In this document: positions 14,044 to 21,419 of the stretch, one piece after another
How the letters are laid out: every line of letters begins with the position of its first letter
Position numbering within the stretch: position 1 is the first letter of the stretch
NCBI GenBank assembly: GCA_046160725.1
Contig: JBJXHB010000315.1
Span: 1 to 27,305, forward strand
DNA: 27,305 bases
From: JBJXHB01 sp046160725
Lineage (GTDB): Bacteria; Pseudomonadota; Gammaproteobacteria; Burkholderiales; Burkholderiaceae_C
Reading direction: 5' to 3'
The notes under the pieces: generated by a model
Database searches by the model: none
The model's input: the letters and a program-made list of their open reading frames with translations, nothing else
What the model was told of the DNA's origin: nothing
Position numbers and translations under genes: made by a program

Positions 14044-14074
14044 GCCTGCGCGCCCCTCGGCGAGGGGCGCAGGC
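14044..14074 (-). other. GC-rich hairpin directly after the binding-protein gene
   Basis: GCCTGCGCGCCCCTC (14044-14058) pairs with GAGGGGCGCAGGC (14062-14074) with a 2-base bulge and a 3-base loop. It begins 6 nt after the binding-protein stop on the minus strand. No T-run follows. Such structures often protect the upstream message from 3' decay, giving more binding protein than membrane subunits. Confidence 0.55.
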
Positions 14075-14079
14075 ACAGG

Positions 14080-15414
14080 TCAGGACTGGCAGTCCTCCGG
14101 GGTGCGCCGGGTCAGCTTCTTCTCGCTGGCGTACTTGTCGGCCGCGGCCTTGATCATCGGCTTGATGATGGCCTGGTCGGCCTCGATCCAGTCCGAGGTC
14201 CAGTTCCACTTCTTGCCGTCCCAGGTGTGGACCCGGCCGATGGCGGCGCCGCGGTGGTCGGCGCAGCTGGTGGAGATCGGGCGCAGCACGCCGGAGAAGC
14301 CCAGCGCGTCCAGCTTCTTCTGGTCCAGCGCCAGGTTCTCATAGCCCCAGCGGGCTTGCTCGCCGCTCATCCACTTTCCCTTGCCATAGCGCTCCTGGGC
14401 GCGCTTGACGCCCTCGACCGACAGCATGGCGGCGACCAGGCCGCGCATGTACAGCACCTGGCCGACCTCATCCTTCGGTCCGGTACCCTGGCCCTTGCCG
14501 TGCACGTCCTTCAGGATGTCCTGGGTGATCTTGGCGTTGGGCTCGGCACCGTGCTGCAGCGCCAGCGCGTTGTAGCCCTTGGCGCCGTCGCCCACGTCCT
14601 TCACGTCCGGCTCCGCACCGGCCCACCATACGCCGTACATCTTCTCGCGCGGGTAGCCGGTGGCCACCGCCTCCTTGATGGAGGTCGAGTTCATCACGCC
14701 CCAGCCCCACAGGAAGACATAGTCCGGGCGGTTCTGGCGGATCTGCAGCCAGGTGGCTTTCTGCTCGACGCCGGGGTGGGCCACCGGCAGCAGCGACAGG
14801 TCGAAACCGTTCATCTTGGCCCGCTCCTGCAGCAGCGCGATCGGCTCCTTGCCGTACGGGCTGTCGTGGTAGACCAGGGCGATCTTCTTGCCGCGCAGCT
14901 TGTCCTCGCCACCTTCCTTCTTGGCGATGTGTTGGACCAGCATGTCAGCCGCGTCCCAGTAGGTACCGGTCAGCGGAAAGTTCCACTTGAACACCATGCC
15001 GTCGGTGCTCTCGCTGCGGCCGTAGCCGGCGGTGATCAGCGGGATCTTGTCGCCGGGGGCCTTCTCGGTCAGGGCGAAGGTGATGCCGGTGGACAGCGGC
15101 TGGAACACCGTGGCGCCGCCGTTCTTGCCCTTCAGGCGCTCGTAGCACTCCACGCCCTTGTCGGTGGCATAGCCGGTCTCGCATTCCTCGAAGGAGACCT
15201 TCACGCCGTTGATGCCGCCCTTGGCATTGACGTACTTGAGGTAGTCGACGTAACCGTTGGCAAACGGCACGCCATTGGGCGCATAGGCACCCGTGCGGTA
15301 CACCAGGACCGGGAAGAACTGCTCCTTCGCCTGCGCGAAAGCGGGCGCGGTGAGCAGGCTGCTCGCAGCGGCCGCGGAGATCGCGGCGGCAACGGCCAGG
15401 GACTTGAGTTTCAT
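14080..15414 (-). CDS. Periplasmic substrate-binding protein of a branched-chain-type (HAAT) ABC importer
   Basis: The 444-residue protein starts with a classical signal peptide: MKLK, an alanine-rich core and cleavage at AFA-QA near residue 27. The mature region has the type I periplasmic fold: FFPVLVYRTGAYAPNG, a lysine-containing GGINGVKVSFEECETGY segment, IPLITAGYGRSE and KIALVYHDSPYGKE. It is longer than LivJ/LivK (about 345-370 mature) and resembles binding proteins for aromatic or other carboxylic acids rather than amino acids, but I cannot name the ligand. ATG 15414 follows GGAGG at about 6 nt. The gene has large hairpins on both sides, suggesting separately tuned mRNA levels. Confidence 0.9.
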   Translation of the reverse strand: MKLKSLAVAAAISAAAASSLLTAPAFAQAKEQFFPVLVYRTGAYAPNGVPFANGYVDYLKYVNAKGGINGVKVSFEECETGYATDKGVECYERLKGKNGGATVFQPLSTGITFALTEKAPGDKIPLITAGYGRSESTDGMVFKWNFPLTGTYWDAADMLVQHIAKKEGGEDKLRGKKIALVYHDSPYGKEPIALLQERAKMNGFDLSLLPVAHPGVEQKATWLQIRQNRPDYVFLWGWGVMNSTSIKEAVATGYPREKMYGVWWAGAEPDVKDVGDGAKGYNALALQHGAEPNAKITQDILKDVHGKGQGTGPKDEVGQVLYMRGLVAAMLSVEGVKRAQERYGKGKWMSGEQARWGYENLALDQKKLDALGFSGVLRPISTSCADHRGAAIGRVHTWDGKKWNWTSDWIEADQAIIKPMIKAAADKYASEKKLTRRTPEDCQS

Positions 15415-15442
15415 GCTTGCCTCCAGAGGACTATCCACACAT

Positions 15443-15486
15443 CGCACGTTCGTCGTGCGTCCGAACACCCGCACGACGAACGTGCG
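15443..15486. other. Nested palindrome (17-bp arms) upstream of the binding-protein gene
   Basis: CGCACGTTCGTCGTGCG (15443-15459) and CGCACGACGAACGTGCG (15470-15486) are perfect reverse complements around TCCGAACACC. Each arm is itself a hairpin with 6-bp stem CGCACG/CGTGCG and a 5-base loop. The element can therefore fold as one long stem or two short ones. It lies in the 148-nt gap between livM and the binding-protein gene, 29 nt before the latter's start on the minus strand. Confidence 0.7.
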
Positions 15487-15562
15487 CCCTTGAATCGCCG
15501 CGTCCGGCGCTCCATCCGTGGCCGCGCGCAGCGGCCCTTGTCCAACGGCCATCCGGCACCCG

Positions 15563-16621
15563 TCAGTGCGGGAACGGCCACAACCGAAGCTTTTCCTTGC
15601 CGATCGACCACAACCGTGCCAGCCCGTGCGGCTCCACGATCAGAAAGAAGACGATCAGCGAGCCGAACACCATGAAGGTCAGGTGCGATGCCAGCGCCGT
15701 GTCGAAGCCCAGCGCGACGGTCAGGTTGTCCAGGAAGATCGGCAGCACGACGATGAAGGCGGCGCCGAAGAAGCTGCCCATGATCGAACCCAGGCCGCCG
15801 ATGATGACCATGAACAGCAGCTGGAACGAGCGGTCGATGTTGAAGGCCGCCGGCTCCCATGAGCCCAGGTGCACGAAGCCCCACAGCGCGCCGGCCACGC
15901 CGACAAAGAAGGAGCTGACCGCGAAGGCGGTGAGCTTGGCATAGACGGGCCGGATGCCGATCACCGCCGCGGCGACGTCCATGTCGCGGATGGCCATCCA
16001 TTCGCGGCCGATGTGGCTGCGCACCAGGTTCTTGGCCACCAGCCCGAACAGCAGCAGGAAGCCCAGGCAGAACAGGTACTTCTCGGCCGGGCTGTCGATG
16101 ACCCAGCCGAACATGCTCAGGCCGGACACGTTGACCGAGCCGGATGACGAGTCGTTGGTGAACCACTTGATGCGCAGGAACGCCCAGTCGGTGAAGAACT
16201 GCGCCGCCAGCGTGGCCACGGCCAGGTACATGCCCTTGATGCGCAGCGACGGTATGCCGAACAGCACGCCGACGGCGGTGGCGCAGACGCCGCCCAGCAG
16301 GATGGCCGGTACCACCGGCATGCCGTCGATGCGGACGAAGAAGTTGTAGGCGGCATAGGCGCCCACCGCCATGAAGCCGCCGGTGCCCAGCGAGATCTGG
16401 CCGCAGTAGCCGACCAGGATGTTCAGGCCCAGCGCCGCCAGCGACAGGATCAGGAACGGGATCAGCACGGCGCGGAACAGGTACTCCGACGCCAGCATCG
16501 GCACCAGGACGACGGCCGCCACCAGCACCGCCGTCAGCACCCAGCGGTCCTGCGCGATCGGGAAGATCTGCTGGTCGGCCTTGTAGGAGGTCTTGAACTG
16601 GCCGTTCTCTCGATAAATCAT
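15563..16621 (-). CDS. livM: Branched-chain-type ABC transporter permease LivM
   Basis: The product is a 352-residue inner-membrane permease of the LivM type. After a polar N-terminus of about 35 residues come roughly eight to ten hydrophobic segments. Family features include LAALGLNILVGYCGQISLGTGGF around residues 75-100 (written in part: GLNILVGYCGQISLG) and the cytoplasmic coupling motif REWMAIRDMDVAAAVIGI. ATG 16621 directly abuts repeat copy B, whose GGGAG/GGGGG bases are the only Shine-Dalgarno-like sequence. A 40-codon relay ORF also ends on this ATG with an ATGA overlap. It pairs with LivH to form the channel. Confidence 0.93.
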   Translation of the reverse strand: MIYRENGQFKTSYKADQQIFPIAQDRWVLTAVLVAAVVLVPMLASEYLFRAVLIPFLILSLAALGLNILVGYCGQISLGTGGFMAVGAYAAYNFFVRIDGMPVVPAILLGGVCATAVGVLFGIPSLRIKGMYLAVATLAAQFFTDWAFLRIKWFTNDSSSGSVNVSGLSMFGWVIDSPAEKYLFCLGFLLLFGLVAKNLVRSHIGREWMAIRDMDVAAAVIGIRPVYAKLTAFAVSSFFVGVAGALWGFVHLGSWEPAAFNIDRSFQLLFMVIIGGLGSIMGSFFGAAFIVVLPIFLDNLTVALGFDTALASHLTFMVFGSLIVFFLIVEPHGLARLWSIGKEKLRLWPFPH

Positions 16622-16740
16622 GCCCCCACGCTCCCTCTGGTCGCTGCCCCCCGAGGGGGCGCTTGCAGCGGACCGGCGAAGCCGGATCCGCGCAAGGTCC
16701 TGGATTGAATGCAATGCGTCATGGCGGGTCCCGTGGTCAT
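16618..16740 (-). other. 40-codon relay ORF spanning the livH-livM junction
   Basis: ATG 16740-16738 overlaps the livH stop (ATGA). The frame runs 40 codons without interruption through repeat copy B, and its TGA (16620-16618) overlaps the livM ATG (again ATGA). The predicted peptide starts MTTGPAMTHCIQ and ends RGSVGA; it looks like translated repeat rather than a domain. The double overlap could couple livM translation to livH. Confidence 0.25.
16622..16705 (-). repeat. Intergenic repeat, copy B (inverted relative to A and C)
   Basis: Read on the minus strand this 84-nt element parallels copy A: ATCCAGGACC, then GGATCCGGCTTCGCCGGTCC (one base different from A), CGCCCCCTCGGGGGGCAGCG and a GGGAGCGTGGGGGC end. 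It ends at the base before the livM ATG. The spacing and order of blocks are the same as in copy A. Confidence 0.75.
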
Positions 16741-17666
16741 ACCCGGTCGATGATCTTCTCTCCGAACAGCCCCTGGGGCCGCACGAGGAGGAACAGCAGG
16801 GCCAGGACGTAGGCAAACCAGATCTCGATGCCGCCGCCGAAGAACGGGCCGATGAAGACCTCGGACAGCTTCTCGCCGACGCCGATGATCAGGCCGCCGA
16901 TGATGGCGCCGGGCACGCTCGTGAGGCCGCCCAGGATGACCACCGGCAGCGCCTTCAGTGCCACCAGCGACAGCGAGAACTGCACGCCCAACTTGCTGCC
17001 CCAGATGATGCCGGCCACCAGCGCGACGAAACCGGCCACACTCCAGACGATCACCCAGATGCGCTTGAGCGGGATGCCGATGGACTGTGCCGCCTGGTGA
17101 TCGTCGGCCACCGCGCGCAGCGCCCGGCCGGTGCCGGTGTACTGGAAGAAGGCCGACAGCAGGGCCACCAGCGTGGCGGCGATCGCTGCGGCCATCAGGT
17201 CCTCCTGGCTGACCAGGATCCCGCCCTGGAACACCTTGTCCAGCAGAAACATCGGGTCCTTGGGCATGCCGATGTCGATCTTGTAGATGTCCGAGCCGAA
17301 CACCGTCTGGCCGAAACCGTCCATGAAGTAGGTGATGCCCAGCGTGGCCATCAGCAGCGTGATGCCCTCCTGGTTGACCAGCTTGCCCAGCACCAGGCGC
17401 TCGACCAGCCAGGCCACCGCGATCATCACCAGCATGGCCACCAGGAAGGCCAGCAGGTTGGCCATCAGCTTGCTGTCCAGCCCGGTCCACTTCGGGATCC
17501 ACTCCGCGAAGCGGGCCATGGCCAGTGCCGCGAACAGCACCATCGCGCCCTGCGCGAAGTTGAAGACGCCGCTGGCCTTGAAGATGAGGACGAAGCCCAG
17601 CGCGACCAGCGAATACAGCATGCCCGTCATCAGGCCGCCGATGAGTGTTTCGAGGAAGAAGGCCAT
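16737..17666 (-). CDS. livH: Branched-chain-type ABC transporter permease LivH
   Basis: This 309-residue inner-membrane permease starts MAFFLETLIGGLMTGMLYSL, the canonical LivH opening, and continues with FNFAQGAMVLFAAL, another LivH hallmark. The cytoplasmic coupling loop is seen in VADDHQAAQSIGIPLKRIW. Around eight hydrophobic segments are present and the length is typical (about 290-310). Its ATG lies only 3 nt after the livG stop (TAA at 17672-17670), so the two are translationally coupled. It forms the translocation channel with LivM. Confidence 0.94.
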   Translation of the reverse strand: MAFFLETLIGGLMTGMLYSLVALGFVLIFKASGVFNFAQGAMVLFAALAMARFAEWIPKWTGLDSKLMANLLAFLVAMLVMIAVAWLVERLVLGKLVNQEGITLLMATLGITYFMDGFGQTVFGSDIYKIDIGMPKDPMFLLDKVFQGGILVSQEDLMAAAIAATLVALLSAFFQYTGTGRALRAVADDHQAAQSIGIPLKRIWVIVWSVAGFVALVAGIIWGSKLGVQFSLSLVALKALPVVILGGLTSVPGAIIGGLIIGVGEKLSEVFIGPFFGGGIEIWFAYVLALLFLLVRPQGLFGEKIIDRV

Positions 17667-17669
17667 GGC

Positions 17670-18455
17670 TTAATGGGACGTGCCCAGGTAGGCGGAGATG
17701 ACCTCCGGGTTGGCACGCACCTCTTCGGGGCTGCCGTCACCGATCTTCTTGCCGTAGTCCAGCACCACGACGCGGTCGGAGATGTCCATCACCACGCCCA
17801 TGTCGTGCTCGATCAGCACGATGGTGGTGCCGAACTCGTCGTTGACGTCGAGCACGAAGCGGCACATGTCCTGCTTCTCCTCGACGTTCATGCCGGCCAT
17901 GGGCTCGTCCAGCAGCAGCACGCTGGGCTCCATGGCCAGCGCCCGGCCCAGGTCCACGCGTTTTTGCAGGCCGTAGGGCAGGCGGCCCACCGGTGTCTTG
18001 CGGAAGGGCTGGATCTCCAGGAAGTCGATGATGCGTTCGACCACCGCGCGGTGCTCGTTTTCCTCGCGTTCGGCGGCGCCCCAGCGCAGCGCCTGCTGGA
18101 AGATGTTGGTCTTCATCTTCAGGTTGCGGCCGGACATCATGTTGTCCAGCACGCTCATGCCCTTGAACAGCGCCAGGTTCTGGAAGGTGCGCGCAAAGCC
18201 CATCTCGGCGACCTGGCGCGAGTTCATGTGGTCGAAGGTCTGGCCGCGGAAGCTGATGGTGCCCTTCTGCGGTGTGTAGACACCATTGATGCAGTTCAGC
18301 ATCGAGCTCTTGCCGGCGCCGTTGGGGCCGATGATGGCCCGCACCTCGTGCTCGCGCACGTCAAAGCTGATGTCGCTCAGCGCCTTGACGCCGCCGAAGG
18401 CCAGCGAGATGTTGTTTACCGCGAGGATGACCTCGCCGATCTTGCGTCCGGCCAT
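17670..18455 (-). CDS. livG: Branched-chain-type ABC transporter ATPase LivG
   Basis: This 261-residue ATPase has Walker A GPNGAGKSS at 43-51, Walker B VLLLDEPMAGMN and the switch histidine in VLIEHDMGVVMDISDR. The MAGMN segment after Walker B is typical of LivG. The ABC signature, normally LSYGQQRR in LivG, reads LPYGLQKR here, a divergent form I believe recurs in importers of this operon type. ATG 18455 has only a weak ribosome site; an upstream alternative is not evident. The gene follows the acyl-CoA synthetase across repeat copy C. Confidence 0.92.
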   Translation of the reverse strand: MAGRKIGEVILAVNNISLAFGGVKALSDISFDVREHEVRAIIGPNGAGKSSMLNCINGVYTPQKGTISFRGQTFDHMNSRQVAEMGFARTFQNLALFKGMSVLDNMMSGRNLKMKTNIFQQALRWGAAEREENEHRAVVERIIDFLEIQPFRKTPVGRLPYGLQKRVDLGRALAMEPSVLLLDEPMAGMNVEEKQDMCRFVLDVNDEFGTTIVLIEHDMGVVMDISDRVVVLDYGKKIGDGSPEEVRANPEVISAYLGTSH

Positions 18456-18488
18456 GTCAATGCCCGCCCGGCCGCCCGAAGGGCATTG

Positions 18489-18530
18489 AGCGCCCCCTCG
18501 GGGGGCAGTGAACGCAGTGAGCGTGGGGGT
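18489..18530 (+). repeat. Intergenic repeat, copy C (core only)
   Basis: The block has the same order as copies A and B: AGCGCCCCCTCGGGGGGCAG, then GTGAACGCAGTGAGCGTGGGGG. It lacks the GGATCCGGC hairpin part; instead an AATGCCC/GGGCATT inverted repeat (18461-18467, 18481-18487) precedes it. It lies between the acyl-CoA synthetase and livG genes. Confidence 0.65.
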
Positions 18531-18536
18531 TCGACA

Positions 18537-20471
18537 TCAGGCGGCCCTCTTCAGCGTGGGGAAGGTCTTGGCGTCGACGATCCTCAGCGTCGCCGAGACG
18601 CTGCCGGCGCGGCCGTCCTCGAAGCGCACCGCGGTCTCGATGTACTGCTCTTTCAGCCCGGCGTACAGGGCATCGACCAGCACCTGGTACTTGTCGGCAA
18701 TGGCGCCGCGCCGCACCTTGCTCGTGCGGGTCAGCTCGCCGTCATCGGCATCCAGCTCCTTGTGCAGCACCAGGAAGCGGCGGATCTGGCCGCCGGCCAG
18801 CTTGTCGTCGCCGGCCAGGTCTGCATTGACCTTCTCGACGCAGTCGCGGATCAGCTCGCAGACCTCCGGCTTGCCGGCCAGGTCGGTGTAGCCGGCATAG
18901 GGCAGGCCGCGCCGCTCGGCCCAGTTGCCGACCGCGTTGAAGTCGATGTTGATGAAGGCGCAGACCTGGTCGCGCTGATGGCCGAAGGCCACCGCCTCCT
19001 TGATGTACGGGAAGAACTTCAGCTTGTTCTCGATGTACTTGGGCGCGAACAGGCTGCCGTCGGCAAGCCGGCCGACGTCCTTGGCCCGGTCGATGATCTT
19101 CAGGTGGCCGCCGGCGTCCAGGAAGCCGGCGTCGCCGGTGTGGTACCAGCCGTCTGCCGTCAGCACCTCGGCGGTGGCGGCCGGGTTCTTGTAGTACTCC
19201 TTCAGCAGGCCCGGCGACTTGACCAGGATCTCGCCGGACTCGGCCAGCCGGATCTCCACGCCCTCGATCGGCACGCCGACGGTGTCGGCGCGGGCCTCAT
19301 GGTCAGGCTGCAGGCAGACGAACACCGCGGTCTCGGTGGAGCCGTAGAGCTGCTTCAGGTTGATGCCGATCGAGCGGTAGAAGGAGAACAGGTCCGGGCC
19401 GATGGCCTCGCCCGCGGTGTAGGCCACGCGCACGCGGCTCATGCCCAGCGTATTGCGCAGCGGGCCGTAGACGAAGGCGTTGCCCAGGCGGTACTTCAGA
19501 CGGTCCAGCGCGCTCACCGGCTTGCCGTCCATGATGTCCGGGCCGACCCGGCGCGCCAGTGCCATGCCGTGCTCGAACAGCCAGCGCTTGATGGCACCGG
19601 CATCCTCCATCCGGATGGTGACGCTGGTCAGCAGGCCCTCGAACACCCGCGGTGGCGCGAAGTAGTAGGTCGGCCCGACCTCGTTCATGTCGATGGTGAC
19701 GGTGCCGGCCGACTCCGGGCAATTGACGACGTAGCCGCAGACCAGCCACTGCGCATAGGAGAAGATGTTCTGGCCGATCCAGGCCGGCGGCAGATAGGCC
19801 AGGATGTCGTCGCCCGGCCCGAGCTTGTCGAAGCGCGCGCCGGCCGCGGCACGGTCCATCAGCGTGAAATGGGTGTGGACCACGCCCTTGGGGTTGCCGG
19901 TGGTGCCGGAGGTGAAGAACATCGCCGCCACGTCCTGCGGCTGGCCCCGGGCCACCTCGGCATCGTAGAAGCCGGGCTCGCGCCCGTTGCGGGCGCTGCC
20001 GGCGGCGATCAAGGCATCCAGCGACGCCAGGCCGGGTTCGCTGTAGTTGCGCAGGCCGCGCGGGTCGTCGAACCAGATGCAGGCGAGCTGCGGGCACTGC
20101 TCGCGGATCTCGAGCATCTTGTCGACCTGCTCCTGGTCCTCGACCACCGCAAAGCCGATCTCGGCGTTGTTGACCGGAAAGACATATTCGCTCGCGGCGG
20201 CGTCCTGGTACAGCGGCACCGGGACGGCGCCCAGCGACTGCGCGGCCAGCATGGTGGCGTACAGGCGGGGACGGTTGGAGCCCACCACCACGATGTGGGC
20301 ACCGCGGGTCAGCCCGGCCTCGGCCAGGCCGCAGGCCAGCTGACGCACCAGCGTGGCCAGGTCCTGCCAGCTCAGCATCTGCCAGATGCCATATTCCTTC
20401 TCGCGCAAGGCGGCGGCCTGGGGCCGGGTCTTGGCATGCTCCAGCAACAGGCGAGGGAACGTTGATTGCAC
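18537..20471 (-). CDS. AMP-forming acyl-CoA synthetase (long-chain acyl-CoA synthetase-like)
   Basis: This 644-residue enzyme should activate a carboxylic acid to its CoA thioester with ATP. Motifs are intact: the P-loop TSGTTGNPKG at 187-196, YGSTET in the centre, GWYHTGDAGFLD, and KIIDRAKDVGRLADG near the hinge. The size and the long insert between hinge and C-domain fit FAA1/FadD15-type synthetases. GTG 20471 is chosen because AGGAG lies 7 nt upstream; the frame's extension to 20546 would overlap the regulatory spacer. It is the first gene of the importer operon and diverges from the Crp/Fnr regulator. It is the likely catalytic partner for the imported acid. Chain length or aromatic preference cannot be told. 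Confidence 0.88.
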   Translation of the reverse strand: MQSTFPRLLLEHAKTRPQAAALREKEYGIWQMLSWQDLATLVRQLACGLAEAGLTRGAHIVVVGSNRPRLYATMLAAQSLGAVPVPLYQDAAASEYVFPVNNAEIGFAVVEDQEQVDKMLEIREQCPQLACIWFDDPRGLRNYSEPGLASLDALIAAGSARNGREPGFYDAEVARGQPQDVAAMFFTSGTTGNPKGVVHTHFTLMDRAAAGARFDKLGPGDDILAYLPPAWIGQNIFSYAQWLVCGYVVNCPESAGTVTIDMNEVGPTYYFAPPRVFEGLLTSVTIRMEDAGAIKRWLFEHGMALARRVGPDIMDGKPVSALDRLKYRLGNAFVYGPLRNTLGMSRVRVAYTAGEAIGPDLFSFYRSIGINLKQLYGSTETAVFVCLQPDHEARADTVGVPIEGVEIRLAESGEILVKSPGLLKEYYKNPAATAEVLTADGWYHTGDAGFLDAGGHLKIIDRAKDVGRLADGSLFAPKYIENKLKFFPYIKEAVAFGHQRDQVCAFINIDFNAVGNWAERRGLPYAGYTDLAGKPEVCELIRDCVEKVNADLAGDDKLAGGQIRRFLVLHKELDADDGELTRTSKVRRGAIADKYQVLVDALYAGLKEQYIETAVRFEDGRAGSVSATLRIVDAKTFPTLKRAA

Positions 20472-20615
20472 CGAGGGTCTCCTGACGACGGCATCCTGCG
20501 GCGCGCTGTGTTCCGGCCCGTTGGGGCCGGGGTCACCAGGCCGCATCGGGGAATGTGGCCAAGGCGGTTGATGCGCAGACGGAATGCAGCTTGGAGAAGG
20601 ATGCTAGGGATAAGT

Positions 20616-20645
20616 TTGACGTCAGGTTGTCGGTCTGACGACAAT
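20616..20645 (+). promoter_or_regulatory. CRP/FNR-shaped palindrome and tentative promoter in the divergent spacer
   Basis: TTGTCGGTCTGACGACAA at 20627-20644 has perfect 6-bp arms (TTGTCG/CGACAA) with 6 central bases, the geometry of CRP-family operators. Immediately upstream is TGACGTCA (20617-20624). A weak plus-strand promoter could be TTGACG (20616-20621) and GACAAT (20640-20645), 18 nt apart; the operator would overlap it, which suggests autoregulation. The site is about 155 nt from the acyl-CoA synthetase start on the other side. Confidence 0.5.
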
Positions 20646-20685
20646 CCTAGGGTCAACACGGAGCGGACTTTCCCGACCATTTGCG

Positions 20686-21396
20686 ATGCGTCAAACCAAC
20701 CCCATCCAGCGCCGGGCGCGCGCCGCCGAGCCGCATGAGCTCAACAGCATCGCCTGGCTTCACGTGTTGGACGAGACCGACCGCGCCTGGGCGGCGCGCA
20801 CGCTGGTGGTGGCACCAGCCGAAGTCGGCGACCGCGTCTGCCGCCACGGCGCCGCGCCGACCTGGTGGTTCGGCGTCATCGACGGCCTGCTGAAGATGAG
20901 CAACGACACCGCCAGCGGCGGCACCATCACCTACACCGGCATTCCGCCCGGCGCCTGGTTCGGCGAGGGCACGCTGCTCAAGCGCGAGCCCTACCGCTAC
21001 AACATTGAGGCCCTGCGGCGCAGCACCGTGGCCGGCCTGCCGATCGCCGACTTCCATGCCCTGCTCAGCCGCAGCATCCCGTTCAACGGGTTTGTCATGA
21101 ACCAGCTCAACGAGCGGCTCGGCCAGTTCATCGCCGCACGCGAGATCGACCGCCAGAACGACCCCGACACCCGGGTGGCCGGCGGCCTGGCCCAGCTGTT
21201 CCATCCGGTGCTGTATCCCGGTGTCGGCGAGTTGCTGCGCATCACACAGCAGGAGCTGGGCTACCTGGTGGGCCTGTCGCGCCAGCGCGTCAACCAGGCG
21301 CTGCAGGTGCTGAGCGCCGAGCAGCTGATCCGCGTCGAGTACGGTGGCGTGCGGGTGCTGGACCTGGCGCGGCTGCGGCGGTTTCGTCTGGGCTGA
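20686..21396 (+). CDS. Crp/Fnr-family transcriptional regulator
   Basis: The 236-residue protein has a cyclic-nucleotide-binding-like domain (about residues 25-145, with APTWWFGVIDGLLKMSN and GAWFGEGTLLKREPYRYN) and a Crp-type winged helix near the C-terminus (TQQELGYLVGLSRQRVNQAL, then EYGGVRVLDLARLRRF). The SRQRVNQAL recognition helix is typical of the family. Only one cysteine (in VCRHG) is seen near the N-terminus, so an FNR-type Fe-S cluster is not expected. ATG 20686 has a poor Shine-Dalgarno. It diverges from the importer operon and probably controls it, perhaps in response to a CoA thioester or the imported acid; the effector is unknown. Confidence 0.9.
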   Translation: MRQTNPIQRRARAAEPHELNSIAWLHVLDETDRAWAARTLVVAPAEVGDRVCRHGAAPTWWFGVIDGLLKMSNDTASGGTITYTGIPPGAWFGEGTLLKREPYRYNIEALRRSTVAGLPIADFHALLSRSIPFNGFVMNQLNERLGQFIAAREIDRQNDPDTRVAGGLAQLFHPVLYPGVGELLRITQQELGYLVGLSRQRVNQALQVLSAEQLIRVEYGGVRVLDLARLRRFRLG

Positions 21397-21419
21397 TCGG
21401 CCCCGGGGCTGCGGCCGGG

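Noticed and set aside
15415..15552. In-frame extension of the binding-protein gene through the nested palindrome
   Set aside because: ATG 15414 starts a textbook signal peptide with a good GGAGG; an extension would bury it.
13064..18530. The three repeat copies as a CRISPR array or insertion sequence
   Set aside because: Copies are far apart, in both orientations, with unequal lengths and genes between. No transposase or regular spacers are present.
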